Source of the DNA: Kalaharituber pfeilii | Lineage: Eukaryota > Ascomycota > Pezizomycetes > Pezizales > Pezizaceae | Length of the DNA stretch: 64,000 nt | NCBI GenBank assembly: GCA_015179045.1 | Contig: WHUZ01000020.1 | Coordinates: 496,001 to 560,000, forward strand | Direction: 5' to 3' | Shown: positions 57,286-64,000 of the stretch, piece after piece | Numbering within the stretch: the stretch's first letter is position 1 | Layout: the number at the start of each line of letters is the position of its first letter | Made by a program: the position numbers and the translations under genes | The notes under the pieces: generated by a model | Told to the model about the DNA's origin: nothing | Databases searched by the model: none | Seen by the model: only the letters and a program-made list of their open reading frames with translations

Positions 57286-57837
57286 ATGCAATTGAAGTTG
57301 GTCGTCATCTGCCTCTCCGCTGCTGCTGCGGTCGTTCAGGCAGCCGCTCTGCCCCTCACGAACCTGAATGTCCGTGGCAATGTCCCCGACGAGACCATCC
57401 TGGAACGCGACGTCATCCCAGAATCCTCCGTCCCTCACCCTAGCACACTGAGCGCCCGCCAGACCTCACTCATCACCGCCACTGATAACCTCCTCTTCAC
57501 CTCTACTCTCGACCAATTCCTTACGGCTAAGGCCAATAAACAGCCTGCAGGCTTGGATTGGACTGATAATGGGTGCTCGAACTCCCCTGACAAGCCATTG
57601 GGATTCAACTTTTTATACTCCTGCATGAGGCACGACTTTGGGTACAGGAATTATAAAGCCCAGAGCAGGTTTACAGAACCAAATAGGAAGAAGATTGATG
57701 ATAAATTCAAGGCAGACCTGTATAATGAATGCAAGAAACAAGGGACTTTGGCTGAGATTGCTTGCAAGGCATTAGCTGACACATATTATGTCGCCGTCAG
57801 GGCCTTTGGTGGATTGTATGAGGCTTATGCGGATTAA
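57286..57837 (+). CDS. Secreted fungal phospholipase A2
   Basis: A single exon of 183 residues. The ATG at 57286 (context CCAAAATG) is chosen over an in-frame upstream TTG because it starts the signal peptide MQLKLVVICLSAAAAVVQAA. A propeptide-like stretch runs to about residue 60. The catalytic region reads GLDWTDNGCSNSPDKPLGF, then CMRHDFGYRNYK, with the His116-Asp117 dyad and the CxRHDFGYRN signature of the prokaryotic/fungal PLA2 family (Phospholip_A2_3). Cysteines 97, 113, 149 and 160 fit two disulfides. Asp95 in WTDNGC is a likely calcium ligand. The enzyme cleaves the sn-2 acyl bond of phospholipids, probably outside the cell or at the cell wall, as described for fungal secreted PLA2. 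No intron, frame break or clustered partner is seen. Confidence 0.93.
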   Translation: MQLKLVVICLSAAAAVVQAAALPLTNLNVRGNVPDETILERDVIPESSVPHPSTLSARQTSLITATDNLLFTSTLDQFLTAKANKQPAGLDWTDNGCSNSPDKPLGFNFLYSCMRHDFGYRNYKAQSRFTEPNRKKIDDKFKADLYNECKKQGTLAEIACKALADTYYVAVRAFGGLYEAYAD

Positions 57838-58212
57838 GACCAGCTGTTTCGGAGAATAACTTGGCCGAAATGGCCTGGCATTGGGATGAATTTTGGATAA
57901 GATGATGAATATAGATCAGCCCAGGCAAGTTTGGTAGAAGATTGGATTCCACAACTGAGTGGGAAATCTTTCTGGAGTTGGATTTGCGGATAAACCTAGG
58001 GTTTGTATATATTCGAGTGTTTAGGTAGATGGTCTGTATGTTATGTTTGTTGTTAGTATGTATATATAAGGCAAAAGATTGGTTTAAAAAATTCGAATTT
58101 ATCTTATAATAAGAAAAAGCAAGAAACATTGATAGATTGTGGCACTAGGATACCAGTAGGATTTGCAAAATAGGTGCTTAATAAGGTAGTGAAGGGAGCA
58201 CTAAGGTTAGAT
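57838..58212. other. 3' flank of the phospholipase gene
   Basis: AT-rich sequence with possible polyadenylation signals (TATATAAGG near 58060). No gene or element is seen. Confidence 0.4.
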
Positions 58213-58268
58213 TATTTTTTTTTTTTTTTATATCACATGACCCGCTTGTAGCTGTTCGCCATGGCAGG
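58213..58268 (-). mobile_element. Family B micro-insertion, minus strand
   Basis: A T run is followed by the complement of CCTGCCATGGCGAACAGCT, ACAAGCGGGTCATGTGAT. It is flanked by GCACTAAGGTTAGAT at 58198-58212 and 58269-58283 (15 bp). Confidence 0.92.
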
Positions 58269-58387
58269 GCACTAAGGTTAGATAATCTTGTATGTGGCTA
58301 CTTTGAAGATGATGACTAGCTCAATTCACATTGGGGAATATGTATTCTGGTTTCGAACTGGCACTTCAATTCGCTCTGTAGGTATGT

Positions 58388-59203
58388 TTTTTTTTTTTTT
58401 TTTTATTTCATTACTCGCATGCCGCCCTGTGGGCTATGGCGAGGTATATATTAAAGGAAAAGAAAAGAGTAACACACTAACTACATTAACTACATGTGAT
58501 TCCCGAGGTATTCAAAGTGATTCGGGTGGGGTGAGGAGATGCATCGAGCCTACTTCTTCCCTCTGTCCTGCTCGTACGTCTCCGAACGCAACCATCTTCC
58601 TCCAAGCCTGACCTTCCCAGCCTCCCTCTGTGTCTTTAGGTATAGAACCACCGAACTTGTCTTCTTTCCTTCGTCTATCAAAGTGGTCTTTTTCCGGAGC
58701 CACCTGATGCCCGTTGTCTCGCCTAACTCCTTATTGTCTGATTCCAGCCATTTCCTTACCTTGTCGAGGTCTTTTCTCAAGGCGACGCCGTGTATGACGA
58801 GGCCGTATGTCTTTGTCTGGAGTCGTTGGGGCGGGGGCGGGGCGTGGGCTAAGTCGGGGGAGGTTTGTGCTGGGTGTCGGGGCCGGGTCGTGGTCGGCGT
58901 TGTGGGTGGGGCTGCGGAAGCCGCCGGAGAGGAAGCTTGTGTTGTCTGGGACGCCGGCTTCTTTCCCTTCCTCTTCCTCCTAGGGGGGCCGGTTGTGGTG
59001 GTGCCGAGGGCTAAGCCCCAGTGGCTGTGTCGGTGTTGGTACCGCCGGGATTTCTATCGGTGGCGAGGTCGCCGGGATGTCTATTGTCCTGATGGGGCTA
59101 AGCCCAGTGGCTGTATCTGTGGCGGGACCGGTTCCGTCTGTATGCTCGTGATGGGGCTGAGCCCCAGTGGCTGCGGTGGCTGTGGTGGTGCGACAGGCTG
59201 GAG
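58388..59203 (-). mobile_element. ORF1-only LINE derivative with family A 3' end
   Basis: On the minus strand the ORF1 domain is followed about 120 bp later by the family A hairpin (CTCGCCATAGCCC, ACA, GGGCGGCATGCGAG) and poly(A). No ORF2 lies between. Flanking AGGTATGT at 58380-58387 and 59204-59211 is a probable, short target duplication. It shares its architecture with 62823-63405. Confidence 0.78.
58550..59053 (-). pseudogene. LINE ORF1 C-terminal part (Pro-rich linker plus RRM-like domain)
   Basis: A continuous minus frame reads a basic stretch (RRKRKGKKPAS), a Pro/Thr/Ala-rich linker, then LVIHGVALRKDLDKVRKWL, N-KELG, GIRWLRKKTTL, KKTSSVVLYLKTQ and VRLGGRWLRSETYEQDRGKK before the stop. 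A stop at 59054 separates it from a Pro-rich continuation in another frame, so the upstream part is broken. ORF1 proteins bind element RNA. The same domain heads the EKA-like proteins of powdery mildews (known family relation, recalled and not checked). The plus-strand 237-codon frame here is its antisense shadow. Confidence 0.7.
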
Positions 59204-59731
59204 GTATGTGGACGCGGTTACATTACTTGAACTTGTGTTACATTTACTTTAATGGTAGTAGCCGGGACAGGTTATCCATGCGTCCATGGCAGTAAAGATA
59301 ACAAATAAGCTTTTCACTCAGGTCTGTTTTCCCAATTCGACTTCGGGCTCACTGGCCTGCAAAAGTTGTAACGATTCAACACTCAGCTACGATACAACCA
59401 GACTAGGACACAGTATTATGCTCTAGTAAAGAACGTTCTCGGCATGTAATGCCTTGCAGGCCCGGACTGGGAAGCGAGAATTATTAACGTTGAAAAGGAG
59501 CTCGACGGTACGTGAGTCGCATATACGTTTCGGGAAACTCGCCATGGCCACTCAACCCTGAAGATCAATGTGCAGAATCTATTAGTCAATATGCACAGGA
59601 TTTTCGGTTCACCTTTTTCAAATTTGGTGTATATGCTAGTAACTGGTGTGGGATAATGAGAGAAATTGCCGGCGGGGAGCTTGGTCATTTCTTGGCTTAC
59701 GGTCAAGGTCTGGCTTAGTCATCCGCCGGTG

Positions 59732-59788
59732 TTTTTTTTTGTTTTTTTTTTCACGTGACCCCGCTTGTAGCTGTTCGCCATGGCAGGG
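59732..59788 (-). mobile_element. Family B micro-insertion, minus strand
   Basis: A T run is followed by the complement of CCCTGCCATGGCGAACAGCT, ACAAGCGGGGTCACGTGA. It is flanked by CATCCGCCGGTG at 59720-59731 and 59789-59800. Confidence 0.92.
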
Positions 59789-60649
59789 CATCCGCCGGTG
59801 ATATATATATAGGCGTGGGCGTAGGCGTAGGCGTGGATGTAGTGGGAGATGTCCAAGCAGCGTGTTTTCTTTCTTCTTTCTGCGGAATTACTTGCTATGC
59901 ATTGCCTATGTTACATGACGTGAATTGATTGCCTTTGTCTACCTTACTGCTCAGCCAACAGCAGCCGCCAAGTCTAGACCCGGTCCTTTCGTACATGCAG
60001 ACGTAGTACCATTGTATAGCTTCTGCCTGTTCACATTGGGATCCGGCCTGGAGGTGGTCCCGAGTTGAGGGCATCGAACTGCAATCGGATACAAGGGAAA
60101 TCCTCTCCTCTTGCAGCATCCTAGCTCCCTTACTGAATTGCAGCCAACTTGTTACCGGGCTTCAGAGAACTCCATGCGTCCGACCCTCTCAACTTTCTTT
60201 CCTTCCTCTACAGCTTCTGCATGGCCCACCTGGATGCTCGATACCTGTATAAGCTACCGGTAAATGTTCTGCATATGAATATCGGCACACTGTCTGAGCA
60301 CCCCGATAGTTATTGTTGTTTTTGGACTTTATTTTCTTATTTTCATCTCATTTTATTTTTGCTCATACCTCATACGTGGTCCTGATGGACTACGACAAGG
60401 CATGGTTAACGTTGTGGGCCAGCAAGAGGCATCAGGAGCTATACAACGATACTATGTCTATGTTGAGCTTTGGGTAGAAAGAGATGATTGTTATTCCTTC
60501 GTAGAGAGAGTAGCCAAAGTAATACACCTATATACATAGAGCATGATGTTGCTCTCGGGCCCTTACCACCCTTTATCACGGACCTCTCTGATATCCGACA
60601 CCTCCGACACTCCGACATTACTGTAGATCTCTAACAGTCTACATGCCCA

Positions 60650-60825
60650 GGCTCTATGGAGTGTCAGAAGTTTACTTAAACGTTACCAGGTTTATCATTA
60701 AGTAACGTTAGATAGTAACAAATAGAGTGTAATGAAAGCGAAGCATAGTAACGTTTAGCTACTTTAGCTACCCAGGTAAATGGCATTACCAAGTGCATAC
60801 CTGAAATTACGCGTTTTATGCCTGT
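60650..60825 (+). repeat. Second copy of the SINE-like dispersed repeat
   Basis: It matches 47636-47798 in order and orientation. The tRNA-like head of the first copy is not recognisable here. Confidence 0.6.
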
Positions 60826-60929
60826 AATCTGTTACTTTGCGTTGTTTCTGTTCATATATCAATCTCACACTTCTTAGATTCTTTTCCTCATTTAAAGGTC
60901 ACTTAATGTGCTTCACTGTGATATCATTT

Positions 60930-60993
60930 ACGCCTTGCCATGGCGAACAGCTACAAGCGTGGTCACGTGATAAAAAAAAAAAAAAAAAAAAAG
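60930..60993 (+). mobile_element. Family B micro-insertion
   Basis: It reads ACGCCTTGCCATGGCGAACA, GCTACAAGCGTGGTCACGTG and an A tail. It is flanked by GTGATATCATTT at 60918-60929 and 60994-61005. It starts 2-3 nt further 5' than the other copies. Confidence 0.92.
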
Positions 60994-61005
60994 TGATATC
61001 ATTTG

Positions 61006-61734
61006 GGGCCAGCTATCTTATCGGGGCCACTCATGACGGGTCTGGGCCAGTCATGAGTAGCCCGGTCTACCCATGAGTGGCCCGGTGTAACGGGAATAAC
61101 AGCTGACGGACAATCGGAACCACGCTAAGATGTTTCGACAAGCATTCCGGCACATCGGAGATTCGGAAGTATTCGGTAGAATTCGGCAGAGTATTCAAGG
61201 TGCATATATATTGCGGTGTTCATGACCATGTATTCTCTTTTCCTTTTCTCTTGCACTCGGAGCAACCCACTTCCGAGTTTACCCCAGACTCTGTACCTGC
61301 ACTGATCCAATAAGTGCAAGCGCAAGGCTCCTCCAGTACAGAACCACGACTCAATCGAGAGACAGCTGAGTGTCACTCAGGCCCAATACCGCCATTTCCC
61401 CTACCACCTCCATGCTAGGTCCAGCAACTTCATCTACTACCCAGCGGTTTGGCCAGGGGAGAAAGTGCCAGTCGGAGGGGAAAAAAGGGGACAAAAGCAG
61501 GAGAATCTGGCACCACCAACCTCCCCCCACTGCCAAGATCGAGCGAACAGACTGAGACAGCCGGAGAAGGGGATAAACATAGCGGAGGTATTGGAGTGGG
61601 CAGGGCAAGACTGAACATAGCGGAGGCATTGGAGTGGGGGTTTATTTTCTACTTTATTTTCTTTTCTACTTTATTATCCTTCATGTAACTAAGCATACCT
61701 CGCCATAGCCTATCAGGCGGCACGCGAGTAATGA

Positions 61735-61765
<31 letters not shown>

Positions 61766-62546
61766 CTGCCAAGATCCCCTCCATCACCACCCCAAGGAAG
61801 CCTCAGATCTCTTCACGCAACCTCTTGTATTTAGTTTTCACTAAGTAAGATTGTTTACCTGCTGTGCTGAACGTCATGACCTACTGAACTGCTGTCTGCT
61901 GAACCGCCGCCTGCCTGCGCTCCGTAGATCACGAGCCTTGACCGCGATCATCTGCCGTTACACCCGGCCAGTTGGTAACTGAGCTACTCATCGCTAAAGC
62001 GGGCCACTATCAATTTACAAGGATAAAAGACCAAAAACGAGCCAAGATGCATAATTAGATACATGAGTGGAGATGCTGCCGCTTTATAGTACATCATTTC
62101 TTGACTGACATGCATAGTGCTAGAAGCATCACTCCTTTTACAGTACATGATTTCTTAACTGACATGAATAGTACTATGAATTCCTCTTGATACGCCTCAT
62201 CAGAAGTACCATCCCACAGGTTGAAGAGGCATCTTGAATAAGGTTAAGGAGGGAGAGTAATGAGAGGAGGCATGGTGGAGGAGCGTAGGGAATGCGGTGA
62301 TAGTGAATACCTCGAGATGCCCTGTACCTCTTTAGGGTCTTATATACTCAATCAGTATATTCGCCAAGACAGCCAACAGGAACGGCTACATCTGTAGGGC
62401 GGGGATAAATGCAAATTTCTCACTCAAGTACGCAGGGTATGTATTCGGAATCCGGATGAGTAGCCCGGGCCAGTCAGTACAAATATGGATGGCCCGGGCC
62501 ACTCATCCTGAATCAGGACTACTGGCCCGCTAAGATGACTGGCCCC
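61006..62546. mobile_element. 1.54-kb TIR element with GGGCCACTCATGAG repeats
   Basis: The left end GGGGCCAGCTATCTTATCGG and the inverted right end GGGGCCAGTCATCTTAGCGG match at 17 of 20 positions. Both continue into repeated GGGCCA(C/G)TCATGAGT-like and CCCGGGCC units (61030-61090 and 62450-62530). No transposase is seen and no target duplication is convincing. A LINE-A copy is inserted inside it (61541-61764). Confidence 0.68.
61541..61764 (+). mobile_element. LINE-A 5'-truncated insertion, 224 bp
   Basis: It is flanked by ACTGCCAAGATC at 61529-61540 and 61765-61776. It contains the ORF2 end (VLEWAGQD, stop near 61613). Its hairpin has loop ATC and inner stem GCCT/AGGC. Confidence 0.92.
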
Positions 62547-62822
62547 GAACAATATTTTACATAGACCCAATTTAAAAAAATAGATTCTCCCCTACAGCTC
62601 TGGATTAAATTGCGGAATCCAACGGCGGAATCGAACTAAGATCCTTCATTTTCAACAGCCATACCACTACAGCAATGTAGAGAACACACTACTTGTTCCT
62701 CTCTACCTCTATCTACCCTACTATTCTTCCAGCAGCCCCTCTGCGGCCACCCTGATTTTTTTAAATTTCAAAGACAAAATAACATTAAAAGGATATATAA
62801 ACTCGTAGCTAGCAAGGACATG

Positions 62823-63405
62823 CCACATCTCCGGAGAGGAAGAGGACAAAGAGAACGAGAAAGAACCCCTCTGTCCCGGTCGAAGAACAGGCGGCTGCTC
62901 CAGCCCCCGAAACACCAACACCGACCCCCGCACCGACCCCGGACTCGACACCCGCCCCCGCACCATCCCGCCCCCGCAATCAGACCAAAACACAACGCAC
63001 CAGCCGGCCCCCCCTCCGAACCACACAAGGTATCGTCATACATGGCGTTGCCCTCAGGAAGGATCTGGAGAAGGTCAGGGAGTGGCTGGAGGAAGACAAC
63101 AAAGAGTTAGGAAAGATGACCACGGGCATCAGATGGCTGCGAAGGAAGACGACACTTGAAGAGGAGGGGAAAAAGGCAAGCTCGATAGTGTTATACACGA
63201 AGGCAAGGGTGGAGATTGGGAGAGTCAGGCTTGGGGGAAAGTGGCTGAGATCGGAGAAATACGAGCCAAATAGATAGGCTCGGGATCCCGGCCCAAACAC
63301 CATGTACTTAGTGCTTTTTTCCTTTTCCTAGTTATCTTATATACATCGCCATAGCCCTTAGGGCGGCATGCGATTAATGAAATAAAAAAAAAAAAAAAAA
63401 AAAAA
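62823..63405 (+). mobile_element. ORF1-only LINE derivative with family A 3' end
   Basis: It is bounded by TAGCAAGGACATG at 62810-62822 and 63406-63418. The ORF1 stop (63275-63277) is followed by only about 70 bp before the hairpin (ATCGCCATAGCCC, TTA, GGGCGGCATGCGAT) and the A tail. There is no room for, or trace of, ORF2. Confidence 0.9.
62825..63277 (+). CDS. LINE ORF1 C-terminal fragment, open frame intact
   Basis: The frame is open from the truncated 5' end to TAG at 63275, about 150 codons, with no internal stop. It starts with a basic cluster (TSPERKRTKRTRK) and continues with a Pro/Thr/Ala linker. The domain reads IVIHGVALRKDLEKVREWLE, NKELGKMTTGIRWLRRKTTL, GKKASSIVLYTKA, GRVRLGGKWLRSEKYEPNR. 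It closely matches 58550-58800 and more distantly 2750-3055 and 51500-51700. There is no native start codon because the copy is 5'-truncated. The preserved frame argues for a young insertion, not for function. Confidence 0.75.
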   Translation, partial: TSPERKRTKRTRKNPSVPVEEQAAAPAPETPTPTPAPTPDSTPAPAPSRPRNQTKTQRTSRPPLRTTQGIVIHGVALRKDLEKVREWLEEDNKELGKMTTGIRWLRRKTTLEEEGKKASSIVLYTKARVEIGRVRLGGKWLRSEKYEPNR

Positions 63406-63418
63406 TAGCAAGGACATG

Positions 63419-64000
63419 AGTACAATAAAAGCATATACCCTACAGTAGTGGTAACATAAAAATGTAAATGCAATAAAAGCATATCTAATGACTCTACAGT
63501 AGTGATAACGTTAAAAGTATAAAGGTAAAATAGCATTAGAAGCACCTCTAGAGATCATGATTGAGATTACTGGTAAGGGTCACTTTAAAAGCTTTTAACA
63601 GGTACCACTAAAAGCGTATTGTTTGATAACAGATGTCAAGAGTAAAAAGAGCGTATTTATTTATTTCTCAATGTGTTCTCACATATTCACATTTATGTAA
63701 TCTTTATTTTCACATAAATGGACGCACAAGCGGCAGGGCGGATTTAAATGTAAGGTAAGTGAGACTGCACAAAAACTAAGTAACATTTATCCATCATCAA
63801 AGTCTTCGGGTAGCATTTGAGGAACATTGAAGTAAAGTTTGAGCGCACCATAGAGAGGGGACCAGCTCTGAACTCGGTGGACTCTCAACAATTAGATGGC
63901 AGCAAGGCAAATTAAAGCAACCAAAACATAAAATAGCATATGGACAATAGCATAGCAAGCAAGTAGGCAGGCAACATACATACGTACAATCTCCCAACCA
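63419..64000. other. Terminal interval with no recognised gene
   Basis: A short direct repeat (AAAAGCATAT with CTACAGTAGTG and TAACA) occurs at 63429-63460 and 63475-63510. No gene is seen. Confidence 0.4.

Noticed and set aside
58539..59252. 237-codon plus-strand frame
   Set aside because: It is antisense to the LINE ORF1 fragment and runs past the element boundary into unrelated DNA.
61015..62546. 8-bp hAT target duplication for the GGGGCC element
   Set aside because: Several boundary choices were tried. None gave matching flanks, so the superfamily is left open.
62590..62665. tRNA-like string on the minus strand (GTAGTGGTATGGC..AGTTCGATTCC)
   Set aside because: The B-box-like match is good, but the T-arm and acceptor stems do not pair. 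At most it is a decayed tRNA-derived piece.
1..64000. CRISPR arrays, rRNA genes, prophage or operon structures
   Set aside because: No regularly spaced repeats of CRISPR type, rRNA signatures or prokaryotic gene packing were seen.

Overview
The window looks like nuclear DNA of a filamentous ascomycete (Pezizomycotina) with a transposon-rich, gene-poor genome. The evidence is short introns of about 50-100 nt with GTANGT-type donors and CTGAC/CTAAC-type branch sites, a NACHT-ankyrin (NLR/STAND) gene with a fungal N-terminal domain, a fungal secreted phospholipase A2, a DUF6594-like protein and many non-LTR retrotransposon fragments. I cannot name the species from sequence alone. No rRNA, convincing tRNA, CRISPR or prokaryotic feature is visible.

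Layout. 1-16.6 kb: repeat debris, including an hAT-type MITE with an 8-bp target duplication (1020-1831), a decayed LINE ORF1 (2.7-3.6 kb), micro-insertions of LINE 3' ends, a diverged tandem duplication (8.0-9.0 kb) and a gene-like spliced relic on the minus strand (14.7-15.7 kb). 16.7-21.2 kb: a large multi-exon gene for a disordered, acid-rich protein ending in a DUF6594-like helical domain. 22.4-33.2 kb: nested LINE, hAT and pogo-like elements, with one small TATA-driven gene at 25.3-25.5 kb whose upstream region carries a 67-69-bp minisatellite. 33.9-35.0 kb: a secreted SMP-30/gluconolactonase-like protein. 36.7-41.7 kb: a TIR element, MITEs and LINE micro-insertions. 42.6-47.0 kb: the NLR gene with 18 ankyrin repeats. 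47.5-57 kb: mostly relics and unrecognised sequence. 57.3-57.8 kb: secreted phospholipase A2. 58-64 kb: LINE ORF1-only elements, micro-insertions and a 1.5-kb TIR element.

The five best genes share no obvious pathway or operon-like order. They sit as single transcription units in repeat-rich DNA, which fits fast-evolving accessory regions. The most striking signal lies in the mobile DNA. Two LINE 3'-end families (called A and B here, with C a relative of B) occur again and again as 35-80-bp insertions flanked by 10-15-bp target duplications. Most of them consist of just a predicted 3'-terminal hairpin plus an A-rich tail. The family A hairpin shows compensatory base changes in both its outer and inner stems. 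Family A 3' ends also follow an ORF1-like domain directly, with no ORF2, in three copies, which suggests a non-autonomous lineage.
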